From the NCBI RefSeq assembly GCF_900143525.1, contig NZ_FREZ01000002.1, positions 414,327-478,326 of the forward strand: a stretch of DNA of 64,000 bases, in the 5' to 3' direction. Below are positions 28,275 to 37,555 of this stretch, one piece after another. The position numbers and the translations under genes are program-made. The notes under the pieces were generated by a model. That model was given only the letters and a program-made list of their open reading frames with translations, searched no databases and was not told the origin of the DNA. Within the stretch, counting starts at the first letter, position 1; every line of letters begins with the position of its first letter. The DNA is from Ruegeria sp. Alg231-54. GTDB taxonomy: Bacteria > Pseudomonadota > Alphaproteobacteria > Rhodobacterales > Rhodobacteraceae.

Positions 28275-29612
28275 ATGATGACCGATCTTTATCAGTCCCA
28301 GCGCGCCATGCGGCAGATGCGCAGACAAGCCATGCAACGCGGTGTTGTCGCCATTCTCGATGTTGGCAGTTCCAAGATTGCCTGTCTTGTATTGCGCTTT
28401 GACGGGACCGGCCGCCTGAGCGAGGATAACACCATCGGGTCGATGGCCGGGCAGACCGGGTTCCGGGTGATTGGTGCTGCGACCACACGGTCGCGGGGCG
28501 TTCAATTTGGCGAAGTCACCGCCATGCAGGAAACCGAACGGGCGATCCGAACCGCCCTGCAGGCGGCGCAAAAGATGGCCGATATCCGGGTCGATCATGT
28601 GATAGCCAGCTTCTCGGGTGCGAACCCGCGCTCTTACGGGTTGGACGCGCAGGTCGATCTTGAGGGTCAGGTCGTGACCGAGGCAGAGGTTGGCCGTGTC
28701 CTGAACGCCTGTGATGTGCCGGATTACGGGGCAGGGCGCGAGGTATTGCATGCCCAACCGGTCAATTTCGCTTTGGACAACCGCTCAGGTCTGATCGACC
28801 CGCGCGGCCAAATGGGGCAGAGCCTTGCCGTCGACATGCACATGCTGACGGTCGACGCGACCGCGATCCAGAACATTGTGCGCTGTATCAAACGCTGTGA
28901 TTTGGAATTGGCCGGAATTGCAAACTCGGCCTATGTGTCTGGTGTTTCCGCCTTGGTCGAGGATGAGCAGGAACTGGGCGCGGCCTGTATCGACATGGGT
29001 GGCGGCACGACCAGCGTGTCGATCTTTATGAAGAAGCACATGATCTATGCCGACTGCGTGCGCATGGGTGGTGATCATGTGACCTCGGACATTTCGATGG
29101 GGTTGGGCATCCCCGCCTCGGTGGCTGAGCGGATAAAAACCTTTAACGGTGGCGTTCACGCAACTGGCGCGGATGATCGGGACCTGATCGACATCGGCGG
29201 AGATACAGGCGATTGGGAACATGATCGCCGCACTGTCAGCCGAGCTGAACTGATCGGGATCATGCGTCCCCGTGTGGAAGAGATCCTTGAAGAGGTTCGT
29301 GTTCGTCTGGATGCCGCCGGGTTCGAGCACATGCCGAGCCAGCAGATCGTCCTGACCGGCGGCGGCAGCCAGATCATGGGGCTGGACGGACTGGCCACCC
29401 GCATCCTTGGGCAGCGTGTCCGCCTTGGCCGGCCGCTGCGTGTGCATGGTCTACCGCAATCGGCGACCGGGCCGGGGTTCTCCTCCGCAGTGGGGCTCAG
29501 CCTGTTTGCAGCGCACCCGCAGGACGAATGGTGGGACTTTGAAATCCCGGTCGACACCTATGCCGCGCGCCCGTTCAAGCGGGCCGTGCGTTGGTTCCGT
29601 GACAATTGGTAA
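28275..29612 (+). CDS. ftsA: Cell division protein FtsA
   Basis: A 445-residue actin-like ATPase that tethers FtsZ to the membrane. The phosphate-1 motif AILDVGSSKIACLVL, the SHS2 (1C) region, phosphate-2 ACIDMGGGTTSVSIF, and the adenosine motif IVLTGGGSQIMGLDGL are all present. The C-terminus KRAVRWFRDNW forms the amphipathic membrane-targeting helix. It starts 5 bases after ftsQ; the next gene begins inside its last codons. Confidence 0.95.
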   Translation: MMTDLYQSQRAMRQMRRQAMQRGVVAILDVGSSKIACLVLRFDGTGRLSEDNTIGSMAGQTGFRVIGAATTRSRGVQFGEVTAMQETERAIRTALQAAQKMADIRVDHVIASFSGANPRSYGLDAQVDLEGQVVTEAEVGRVLNACDVPDYGAGREVLHAQPVNFALDNRSGLIDPRGQMGQSLAVDMHMLTVDATAIQNIVRCIKRCDLELAGIANSAYVSGVSALVEDEQELGAACIDMGGGTTSVSIFMKKHMIYADCVRMGGDHVTSDISMGLGIPASVAERIKTFNGGVHATGADDRDLIDIGGDTGDWEHDRRTVSRAELIGIMRPRVEEILEEVRVRLDAAGFEHMPSQQIVLTGGGSQIMGLDGLATRILGQRVRLGRPLRVHGLPQSATGPGFSSAVGLSLFAAHPQDEWWDFEIPVDTYAARPFKRAVRWFRDNW

Positions 29613-30012
29613 GCTGGGGGCCGCAGCGCTGCTGGCCCTGGCACCGCTGACTACTCAGGCGCAAACCCGGATCACACCTGAGGCGTTTCTGGATGCAGTA
29701 AAGGGCAAGACTGTCACGTTCCACGACTTTTCAACGGGTGAGCTTGTAGGAACTGAAGAGTTCCTCAGCCCCGTGCTGTCGGTCTGGCGCATGGTGGGGC
29801 GCGGTTGCGTTTATGGTCAGATCACCACGCCTGATGGTCAAATCTGCTTTCTCTATGATGATGACCCGGATGGTATCCCGGTCTGCTGGTGGCCTTTCGA
29901 ATATAAGGGCAAGTTGATGGTGCGACTGGCCACTTTTGCGGACAGCGAAATCCAGGAGGTGCGCAGCATCACCGAGGACGGTTTGAATTGTCCAAGTACC
30001 CCGATTAGCTAA
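29599..30012 (+). CDS. Small exported protein downstream of ftsA
   Basis: A 137-residue protein starting at GTG 29599, 14 bases inside ftsA. It opens with a signal peptide (IGKLGAAALLALAPLTTQAQ, cleavage likely after AQA) followed by a mature domain RITPEAFLDAVKGKTVTFHD with four cysteines (GCVYGQI, QICFLYDDD, VCWWPFEY, GLNCPS) that could form disulfides. I do not recognise the family. The overlap with ftsA suggests coupled translation and therefore possibly a role at the division site or in the cell wall, but that is inference from position only. Confidence 0.65.
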   Translation: MTIGKLGAAALLALAPLTTQAQTRITPEAFLDAVKGKTVTFHDFSTGELVGTEEFLSPVLSVWRMVGRGCVYGQITTPDGQICFLYDDDPDGIPVCWWPFEYKGKLMVRLATFADSEIQEVRSITEDGLNCPSTPIS

Positions 30013-30360
30013 AGAAATGGGTTGCAGCTGACTCGTTTATCCATCAAGATATCCACAGGGCCCGGCAGAGGCCAGCGGCAGGACCTGAGCAGTTTTCCGC
30101 AGTTTGACAGTTGATGAGTCCTTTTGGTGATGCGTCGGTTGAGTGCCGCGCGCAAATCGCCTGTTTTGTGCTACATTGAGTTCTTTACGCAACATCTGGC
30201 GGTATTTGCGAAATACTGCCGGTCAGCGCCTTATTTCCTCCATATTTTGTGGAATTGCGCGATTTTTGGCGTGACGTTTGCCGTTTCAAACGGTAGGATT
30301 GTTAGTGGATAGGTAAGAAAAACACCGCTTTGGCGGGAACAAAAAACAGGCGGACAGAGC
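30013..30360 (+). promoter_or_regulatory. ftsZ upstream region with two inverted repeats
   Basis: This 348-base gap holds no supportable gene. It contains GGCGGTATTT-GCG-AAATACTGCC (30198-30220, 10-bp arms with one mismatch) and CCGTTT-C-AAACGG (30281-30293, 6-bp perfect arms, 67 bases before the ftsZ ATG). They could be operators for ftsZ; no known consensus is matched with confidence. ftsZ is expected to have its own promoter here. Confidence 0.5.
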
Positions 30361-31980
30361 ATGACATTGAATCTTTCGATGCCCGGGCACGACGAACTGA
30401 AGCCTCGGATCACAGTATTTGGCGTTGGTGGTGCAGGCGGCAACGCTGTCAACAACATGATTGAGAAACAGCTGGACGGCGTCGATTTTGTGGTCGCCAA
30501 CACCGATGCACAGGCACTGCAACAAAGCCAGTCCTCGGCACGGGTTCAACTGGGCGTGAAAGTCACCGAAGGTCTGGGGGCAGGGGCCCGTCCGACTGTG
30601 GGTGCGGCAGCAGCCGAAGAAAGCATTGAACAGATCGTTGATCACCTGGCCGGCGCGCATATGTGCTTTATCACCGCCGGAATGGGCGGTGGCACCGGTA
30701 CAGGCGCGGCCCCGATCATCGCGCAAGCTGCACGGGAATTGGGCGTTCTGACCGTTGGCGTTGTAACCAAGCCCTTCCAGTTTGAGGGTGCCAAGCGGAT
30801 GCGTCAGGCCGAAGACGGCGTTGAGATGCTGCAAAAGGTCGTCGACACTCTGATCATCATCCCGAACCAGAACCTGTTCCGTCTGGCCAACGAAAAGACC
30901 ACCTTTACCGAGGCGTTCTCGATGGCGGACGATGTTCTCTATCAGGGCGTCAAAGGCGTGACCGATCTGATGGTCCGTCCGGGCCTGATCAACCTCGACT
31001 TTGCAGACGTTCGCGCCGTGATGGACGAGATGGGCAAAGCGATGATGGGAACGGGCGAGGCCACCGGCGAAGATCGCGCGGTTCAGGCCGCCGAGAAGGC
31101 GATCGCCAACCCGCTGTTGGACGAAATCAGCCTCAAGGGTGCCAAGGGCGTTCTGATCAACATCACCGGCTCGCACGACCTGACCCTGTTCGAACTGGAC
31201 GAAGCCGCCAACCGCATCCGCGAAGAAGTGGACCCCGAGGCGAACATCATCGTTGGTTCGACTCTGGATACCGTGATGGAAGGCGGCATGCGCGTATCGG
31301 TTGTCGCGACCGGTATCGATGCCAGTGAAAAGCAGGAAGATGTCCCCGTCGCGCGCCGTTCAATGTCGGCACCGCTGACCCGCACCGTTTCGGCAGAAGA
31401 GTCGGTGCAGGAAGAGGCTCCGGTTGCTGCGGAAGTCGCGGAGCAAGCGCCGCATCAAGATATGATCCGCGAACCCTCGCTGTTTGAAGCGCCGGAAGAG
31501 CCTGCACAGCCGCAGTTCCAGTCGCGCGCCCGGCAGGATGATGATGGTCTTCCTCCGCCGGCCTATCAGCCGCGCGTTGCCGAATTCGAGCCGACCCCCG
31601 AACCGGTTGAGCCTGCGTCCGAAAACTATGTCGCGCCGCAGCCTCAACCGGCAGCGGGAACACCGTCGCCCGAGGCGCTGCAGCGCTTGCAGGCCGCAGT
31701 CCAGAACGTTCCGCCGTCCGAGCGGAGCCCTTCGATGGCTCGCCCTGCAACCCTGCAGCCGACCCCTGTACCGCAGGAAGAAGCGCATGATCGTCCCCGG
31801 TTTGGCTTTAACCGATTGATCGATCGGATGACCGGTCACGCGGCAGATACTCCGGCGCAACCAGCGCGTCAGCAGCCCGTTATGCGCCAATCTGACGCTA
31901 CGGCACCTGCAAGGGATGAGGTCGACCCCGAACAGGACCGGATCGAAATTCCAGCCTTTTTGCGGCGCCAGGCCAACTGA
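30361..31980 (+). CDS. ftsZ: Cell division GTPase FtsZ
   Basis: A 539-residue tubulin homologue that polymerises into the Z-ring. It shows [14 protein letters not shown], the tubulin signature [10 protein letters not shown] (about residues 109-118), [11 protein letters not shown], and the T7-loop region. After the GTPase core (about 1-320) comes a long proline/glutamate/glutamine-rich linker of roughly 200 residues, common in Rhodobacteraceae, ending with the conserved C-terminal peptide [13 protein letters not shown] that binds FtsA and other partners. A terminator follows at 32005. Confidence 0.97.
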   Translation: MTLNLSMPGHDELKPRITVFGVGGAGGNAVNNMIEKQLDGVDFVVANTDAQALQQSQSSARVQLGVKVTEGLGAGARPTVGAAAAEESIEQIVDHLAGAHMCFITAGMGGGTGTGAAPIIAQAARELGVLTVGVVTKPFQFEGAKRMRQAEDGVEMLQKVVDTLIIIPNQNLFRLANEKTTFTEAFSMADDVLYQGVKGVTDLMVRPGLINLDFADVRAVMDEMGKAMMGTGEATGEDRAVQAAEKAIANPLLDEISLKGAKGVLINITGSHDLTLFELDEAANRIREEVDPEANIIVGSTLDTVMEGGMRVSVVATGIDASEKQEDVPVARRSMSAPLTRTVSAEESVQEEAPVAAEVAEQAPHQDMIREPSLFEAPEEPAQPQFQSRARQDDDGLPPPAYQPRVAEFEPTPEPVEPASENYVAPQPQPAAGTPSPEALQRLQAAVQNVPPSERSPSMARPATLQPTPVPQEEAHDRPRFGFNRLIDRMTGHAADTPAQPARQQPVMRQSDATAPARDEVDPEQDRIEIPAFLRRQAN

Positions 31981-32004
31981 TCGCGGTAACAAAATGAATG
32001 CAGA

Positions 32005-32034
32005 GGGTCGCCAAATGGCGGCCCTTTTCTTTTG
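32005..32034 (+). terminator. Intrinsic terminator after ftsZ
   Basis: GGGTCGCC (32005-32012) pairs with GGCGGCCC (32017-32024) through an AAAT loop, with one U-G wobble, followed by TTTTCTTTTG. It separates ftsZ from lpxC. Confidence 0.85.
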
Positions 32035-32193
32035 TTTTACAGATGTTTAAGGAAGTGTGAGCAGGGATTTGCCGATCTGTCACATACATGTTTCATTCGG
32101 TTGCAAAGAGTGAGTTGAGCCTTGACGCCGCCTTCCTTAACTGAGTGTCCAACACGGCCAAACGAGGCCGGACACCACTCTTCGAGGTTCACC

Positions 32194-33114
32194 TTGCAAC
32201 ATACGCTCAAATCTCCGGTCACGTTTACAGGCGTCGGACTGCATAGCGGTAAGCCTGCGACGATGGTCCTGAAACCGGCGGCTGCCGGTCACGGCATCTG
32301 GTTTAAACGGACGGACATTGAGCTGGGCAATGCCCTTGTCCCTGCGATCTATGACGTGGTCGAGCGCACCCCGCTGTGCACCCGCCTGATCAACGACGCG
32401 GGAGTGTCTGTGTCTACGGTTGAGCACATCATGGCCGCGCTGGCTGGTTGCGGAATACATAACGCGCTGATCGAGATTGATGGTCCCGAAGTTCCGATCA
32501 TGGATGGGAGCTCGATTGATTTCGTCCGCGGTATCATGGCGAAGGGTGTGCGCCGTCAGGCCAGCCCGGTTCTGGCCTATGAGGTTCTCAAGCCGGTGAC
32601 CGCTGTACGCGAAGGTGCAAGCGCATCGATTGCGCCTGCAAACGGTCTGATCATAGACTTCCACATCGACTTCGAAGACGGTGCCATTGGCAACCAGACC
32701 AAGACGCTGGATATGCGCAACGGCTCGTTCGCACGTGAACTGTGTGACTGCCGGACGTTCTGCCGCCGTACTGATGTTGAGGCGATGCGCGAAAACGGGC
32801 TGGCTTTGGGCGGTACTCTGGAAAATGCCGTCGTTGTTCAGGGTGACGAAGTCCTTACCCCGGGCGGTTTCCGCCGCGCGGACGAGGCCGTGCGTCACAA
32901 GATGCTGGATGCTCTTGGTGACCTGTATTTGGCAGGTGGCCCGATCTTTGGTCACTTTACCGGTGACAAATCTGGCCATGCAATGACCAATACTCTGCTG
33001 CGCAAGCTGTTCGAGACGCCGGGTGCGGTCCGTCCGATCCTGTGCACGCCTGAACAGGCAGCCCGCCTTCCAGGGCAGGGGCTGGTCCGGGACGAAATCC
33101 CCGAAGTCGCCTGA
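32194..33114 (+). CDS. lpxC: UDP-3-O-acyl-N-acetylglucosamine deacetylase LpxC
   Basis: A 306-residue zinc amidase, the committed step of lipid A synthesis. It has TLKSPVTFTGVGLHSGKPA, the zinc-binding VSTVEHIMAALAGCGIHNA (His about residue 78), PIMDGSS, and the second zinc site HKMLDALGDLYLAG (His and Asp about 235-239). TTG 32194 is chosen as start because GAGG lies 7-10 bases upstream and the protein then begins right at the family's first strand. An in-frame TTG at 32122 would add 24 residues with no family support. Confidence 0.94.
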   Translation: MQHTLKSPVTFTGVGLHSGKPATMVLKPAAAGHGIWFKRTDIELGNALVPAIYDVVERTPLCTRLINDAGVSVSTVEHIMAALAGCGIHNALIEIDGPEVPIMDGSSIDFVRGIMAKGVRRQASPVLAYEVLKPVTAVREGASASIAPANGLIIDFHIDFEDGAIGNQTKTLDMRNGSFARELCDCRTFCRRTDVEAMRENGLALGGTLENAVVVQGDEVLTPGGFRRADEAVRHKMLDALGDLYLAGGPIFGHFTGDKSGHAMTNTLLRKLFETPGAVRPILCTPEQAARLPGQGLVRDEIPEVA

Positions 33115-33241
33115 TTGGATCAACTCTTCCGACAATTCGGCGAACGGGCGCATAAGACGTTTTGCACCGGAATTTTATGTGCTAGACCTTGGCCTAAATC
33201 GGGGCTTAACCCCGTCAAGTAATACGACAAGGATAGGCGGA

Positions 33242-34084
33242 ATGGTTGGCACCAAAGCGGCAGTCAGGTTCGCAGGCGCGATTCTTCTGACAGCAGTTTT
33301 GACGGCGTGCGCTGGAAAAGGCGCAGACCGCAATCAGAACCTGGAAGGGTTCACTCCTGAACAGATATTCACGCGCGGCGAGTATGAGCTGTCGCAGAAT
33401 CGTTCGGACGATGCGGCGTGGTATTTTTCAGAAGTTGAACGTCTGTATCCGTATTCCGATTGGGCCAAGCGCGCGCTGATCATGCAGGCGTTCTCATACC
33501 ACTCGGACAAAAACTACGAAGAAAGCAGAGGTGCCGCGCAGCGGTACATCGACTTCTACCCGACGGACGAAGATGCGGCTTATGCCCAATATCTTCTGGC
33601 GCTCAGCTATTATGACCAGATTGACGAGGTCGGGCGTGATCAGGGCCTGACTTTTCAGGCCTTGCAATCGCTGCGCACCGTGATCGAAGTCTACCCGGAT
33701 AGCGAATACGCGACCTCTGCGGTGCTGAAATTCGATCTGGCCTTTGACCATTTGGCTGGTAAAGAGATGGAAATCGGGCGCTACTATCTGCGCCAGGACC
33801 ATTATACTGCAGCCATTAACCGGTTCCGTGTGGTGGTTGAGGATTTCCAAACCACATCTCACACCGCCGAAGCTCTGTACCGCTTGATTGAGGCCTATCT
33901 GGCACTGGGTCTTGTGGATGAGGCACAGTCGGCAGGGGCCATTCTTGGGTACAACTATCAATCGTCCGAATGGTACGATGCGGGCTATTCGCTGCTGACG
34001 TCTCGCGGGTTGGATCTCAAGAGCCGTGGCAACAACTGGCTCAGCACGATCTACCGTCAGACCGTCAAAGGTGAGTGGTTGTAA
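33242..34084 (+). CDS. bamD: Outer membrane protein assembly factor BamD
   Basis: A 280-residue lipoprotein subunit of the BAM complex that inserts beta-barrel proteins in the outer membrane. The signal peptide ends with lipobox LTAC (Cys about residue 23). The mature part begins with TPEQIFTRGEYELSQNRSDD and continues as five TPR-like helical hairpins (for example YPYSDWAKRALIMQAFSYH and FYPTDEDAAYAQYLLALSYY). ATG 33242 gives the signal peptide; the frame is open upstream inside lpxC as a shadow. lpxC, bamD and recN follow one another on one strand. Confidence 0.93.
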   Translation: MVGTKAAVRFAGAILLTAVLTACAGKGADRNQNLEGFTPEQIFTRGEYELSQNRSDDAAWYFSEVERLYPYSDWAKRALIMQAFSYHSDKNYEESRGAAQRYIDFYPTDEDAAYAQYLLALSYYDQIDEVGRDQGLTFQALQSLRTVIEVYPDSEYATSAVLKFDLAFDHLAGKEMEIGRYYLRQDHYTAAINRFRVVVEDFQTTSHTAEALYRLIEAYLALGLVDEAQSAGAILGYNYQSSEWYDAGYSLLTSRGLDLKSRGNNWLSTIYRQTVKGEWL

Positions 34085-34119
34085 TCGCCATGGCCAATGG
34101 GGTGGGACGCTAAGACCCG

Positions 34120-35769
34120 ATGCTGCGCGCCCTCGATATCCGTGACATGCTGATCATCGACCGGCTGGAACTGACGTTTCAGCCGGGCCTGAATGCGTTG
34201 ACCGGTGAAACCGGTGCGGGCAAGTCGATTCTTCTGGATTCGCTGGGGTTTGTTCTGGGCTGGCGTGGCCGGGCTGAACTAGTCCGTCAGGGCACGGCAC
34301 AGGGTGAAGTCGTGGCCGAGTTCGAATTAAACGAAGACCATCCTGCACATACAATTCTGGCCGAGGCGGGCCTGCCGGGCGGAGAGGAACTGATCCTGCG
34401 GCGGGTGAATACTGCCGAGGGGCGCAAGACCGCGTGGGTCAATGATCGCCGTTGTTCGGGCGAGGTGCTGCGCGCATTGTCCGAGACCCTGATCGAACTG
34501 CATGGTCAACACGATGATCGCGGCCTGTTGAACCCGCGCGGTCACCGGGCAATGCTGGATGATTACGCCGGAGTCGATGGCCACCTTGCAACGGTGCGGT
34601 CCTCTTGGTCCGAGATGTCACGTGCGCGCAAAGCTCTTGCTCAAACGGAATCCACCCTTGCGGCGATGCGCGCGGAAGAGGAATTTCTTAGGCATTCGGT
34701 ATCCGAGCTTGATCAGCTGGACCCGCAACCCGGCGAGGACGCCGAGCTCGATGCCCGCCGTCGCATGATGCAAGGGGCTGAACGTATCCGCGATGATGTC
34801 GCTCGGGCTTTCTCTCTGCTTGGCGGGGACGGGGCCGAAAGCGCAATGGCGGACGCTGTGCGTTGGCTCGAAGGCGTCTCGGACAATGCCGGCGGCCAAT
34901 TGGAGGCACCAATCGCGGCCCTGGGGCGCGCTCTGATCGAATTGGGTGAGGCGCAGGACGGTGTCGATGCTTGTCTGCGGAAATTGGATTTCAATCCGGC
35001 GGAATTGGAGCAGGCCGAAGAACGCCTGTTCGCCATCCGCGCACTGGCTCGTAAACATGATGTTGCACCTGATGATCTGGGCACCTTTGCCGAAACTTTG
35101 CGTGACCGTTTGAACCGACTTGACGCAGGCGACGCGGATCTGGCCGATCAGCGGGCAGCGGTAGACGCCGCACAAACCGCATATGATGACGCAGCGGCCA
35201 AGCTTAGTGCTGCGCGACAGAAGGCGGCCGGGCAGCTGGATGTCGCCGTGATGACCGAACTCGCCCCGTTGAAGATGGAGCGCGCTGTGTTCCAAACGGA
35301 AATTACAGCCGCGGATCCCGGTCCCGATGGAATTGACGCAGTAGCTTTCACAGTTGCCACCAACCCCGGCGCACCTTCTGGTCCGCTGAACAAAATCGCC
35401 TCGGGCGGCGAACTCAGTCGGTTTCTTCTGGCGCTCAAGGTCTGCCTGACCGGGAATGACAGCGCGCGCACGATGATTTTTGATGAGATAGACCGGGGCG
35501 TTGGTGGTGCAACTGCCGATGCGGTCGGGCGGCGTCTGGCGGCGCTGGCGCAGGGCGGGCAGGTGCTGGTTGTGACGCACTCACCGCAGGTGGCGGCCCG
35601 CGCGGCGCATCACTGGCGGGTGCAAAAACACGTCACCGACGGGCAGACCCTTTCTACCGTTGTTCCGCTGGCCGAACCCGACCGCGTGGATGAAATTGCC
35701 CGTATGGTCGCAGGCGACACGATCACGGACGAGGCGCGCGCTGCCGCCCGAGCCCTTTTGCAGGCCTGA
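34120..35769 (+). CDS. recN: DNA repair protein RecN
   Basis: A 549-residue SMC-like ATPase in double-strand break repair. Walker A LTGETGAGKSILLDSLG lies at about residue 28, followed by ELHGQHDDRGLL, a long alanine/glutamate-rich coiled-coil middle, the ABC signature ASGGELSRFLLALK (about 426), Walker B MIFDEIDRGVGG (about 452) and the H-loop VTHSPQVAARA. The length is typical. It starts 35 bases after bamD. Confidence 0.95.
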   Translation: MLRALDIRDMLIIDRLELTFQPGLNALTGETGAGKSILLDSLGFVLGWRGRAELVRQGTAQGEVVAEFELNEDHPAHTILAEAGLPGGEELILRRVNTAEGRKTAWVNDRRCSGEVLRALSETLIELHGQHDDRGLLNPRGHRAMLDDYAGVDGHLATVRSSWSEMSRARKALAQTESTLAAMRAEEEFLRHSVSELDQLDPQPGEDAELDARRRMMQGAERIRDDVARAFSLLGGDGAESAMADAVRWLEGVSDNAGGQLEAPIAALGRALIELGEAQDGVDACLRKLDFNPAELEQAEERLFAIRALARKHDVAPDDLGTFAETLRDRLNRLDAGDADLADQRAAVDAAQTAYDDAAAKLSAARQKAAGQLDVAVMTELAPLKMERAVFQTEITAADPGPDGIDAVAFTVATNPGAPSGPLNKIASGGELSRFLLALKVCLTGNDSARTMIFDEIDRGVGGATADAVGRRLAALAQGGQVLVVTHSPQVAARAAHHWRVQKHVTDGQTLSTVVPLAEPDRVDEIARMVAGDTITDEARAAARALLQA

Positions 35770-35869
35770 GGCAATTCTGCCGCTTTCGCGTGTTCAATCC
35801 GTCGCGATCCCACTTTTATAAGGGCGCTCCGTGGCTTACTAAGGGGAAAGACGTGATCCCCGAGGGCCA

Positions 35870-37555
35870 ATGACCCAATCAACCCGCACTGTTCTGCGCA
35901 ACCAGCTCAATCAGGCTTTGGCCGCGATCAAGGACGCTTGGCGGGTGATGCGACGGCGTGGGCCCAGCCAGATTCAATTCTGGTTCATCGCGCTGGCGAT
36001 CGGGATTGCGGCAGGTTTCATGGCATTGGGGTTTCGCAAGGCGATCCGGTCGCTGCAGGCTTATGTCTATGATACGGATGACATTTTGCTGCTGCACAGC
36101 CATGCGGAAAAGCTGCCTTGGTTTCTGATCCTGATCATTCCCATCATCGGCGGGCTAATCGTGGGCGTGATCCTGAACAAGTTCACCGACGACGGACGCG
36201 TGCGATCCGTCGCTGACGTCATCGAAGGGGCCGCGGTGACCGATGGTCGCGTGGAAAGCAAGGCGGGTATCGCGTCTTTCTTTGCCTCGCTCGTCACGCT
36301 CAGCACAGGCGGGTCCACGGGCCGAGAGGGACCGGTCGTGCACATGGCTGGTGTGATCTCAACCTGGGTCAGTAACCGCATCCATGCGGATGGCATCACC
36401 GGGCGCGACCTGCTGGGGTGCGCTGTCGCGGCGGCCGTCTCGGCCAGCTTTAACTCACCGATCGCAGGTGCACTGTTCGCGCTTGAGGTCGTACTGCGCC
36501 ACTTTGCAGTGCATGCGTTTGCGCCCATCGTGATCGCTTCGGTTGCGGGGACAGTAATCAACCGGCTGGAATATGGCGACGTGACCGAGTTTGTTCTGGA
36601 TACACCCGGTTCCCTGCAATTCTACGTGGAATTGCCCGCCTTCCTGCTACTTGGCCTAATCTGCGGGCTGGTTTCGCTTCTGCTCATGCGGTCGATCTTT
36701 TTTGCCGAAGATATCGGCAACCATATCCAGAACCGGCTTGCCTTGCCTGGCTGGCTGCGCCCAGCTATTTCAGGCGCGATGTTGGGGCTGCTGGCGATCT
36801 GGTTCCCGCACATCATCGGCGTCGGGTATGAAACCACGATCCGCGCTTTGGCAGGTGACCTGACCCTGAGTTTTGCCATCCTGTTTGCGGTAATCAAGAC
36901 GGTTGCCGTAGCGATCACCATGGGCGGACGTATGGGCGGCGGGGTGTTTTCCCCATCGCTGATGATTGGGGCGTTGACCGGACTGGCCTTCGGCCTGATC
37001 GCAACCGGGCTGCTGCCTGATGTTTCTGGCACCCATACGCTCTATGCCTTTGCCGGAATGGGGGCCGTTGCTGCCGCGGTTCTGGGCGCACCGATTTCGA
37101 CCACGATGATTGTCTTTGAACTGACCGGAGACTGGCAGATCGGCCTGGCTGTGATGGTTTCGGTGTCGATGTCGACAGCGCTGGCCTCGCGTCTTGTGGA
37201 TCGGTCCTTCTTCTTGACCCAGCTGGAACGTCGTAACGTGCATCTGGCCGCAGGGCCGCAAGCCTATCTGCTGGCGATGCTGCGAACCGGGGCGGTCATG
37301 CGCCCCTTGGGCGATTCGCGCTCGATCACGAAAGAACAGGCGGTCGAATTGATCGAACAAGGGCTATGTGTTCAAGCTAGCGCCACGCTAGAGGCCGCGA
37401 TGCCTTATTTCGACAGGGATGACATCCCCTGTATTCCGGTGGTGATTGTCGAAGAGGACGGCAGTGAAAACCCGGTCGGAGCGCTTTACCACGTCGATGC
37501 ACTGAAAGCGTATAATCGCGCCTTGGCTGCCACGGCGGCTGAAGAGCACTCTTAG
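35870..37555 (+). CDS. ClC-family chloride channel/transporter with a C-terminal CBS-like region
   Basis: A 561-residue membrane protein with the ClC fold. The selectivity motifs are present: GGSTGREGPVVHMAG (about residues 145-159, with the gating glutamate that marks Cl-/H+ exchangers), GGRMGGGVFSPSLMIGA, and GAPISTTMIVFELTGDW. About ten to twelve membrane segments are visible. The last 110 residues, soluble, end with DIPCIPVVIVEEDGSENPVG-like strands of a CBS module. The role is probably anion/proton exchange for acid or volume homeostasis. Its last 4 bases overlap the convergent DUF3179 gene. Confidence 0.92.
   Translation: MTQSTRTVLRNQLNQALAAIKDAWRVMRRRGPSQIQFWFIALAIGIAAGFMALGFRKAIRSLQAYVYDTDDILLLHSHAEKLPWFLILIIPIIGGLIVGVILNKFTDDGRVRSVADVIEGAAVTDGRVESKAGIASFFASLVTLSTGGSTGREGPVVHMAGVISTWVSNRIHADGITGRDLLGCAVAAAVSASFNSPIAGALFALEVVLRHFAVHAFAPIVIASVAGTVINRLEYGDVTEFVLDTPGSLQFYVELPAFLLLGLICGLVSLLLMRSIFFAEDIGNHIQNRLALPGWLRPAISGAMLGLLAIWFPHIIGVGYETTIRALAGDLTLSFAILFAVIKTVAVAITMGGRMGGGVFSPSLMIGALTGLAFGLIATGLLPDVSGTHTLYAFAGMGAVAAAVLGAPISTTMIVFELTGDWQIGLAVMVSVSMSTALASRLVDRSFFLTQLERRNVHLAAGPQAYLLAMLRTGAVMRPLGDSRSITKEQAVELIEQGLCVQASATLEAAMPYFDRDDIPCIPVVIVEEDGSENPVGALYHVDALKAYNRALAATAAEEHS

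Noticed and set aside
30124..30312. A 62-codon open frame before ftsZ
   Set aside because: It spans both inverted repeats and has no family features; more likely promoter DNA.
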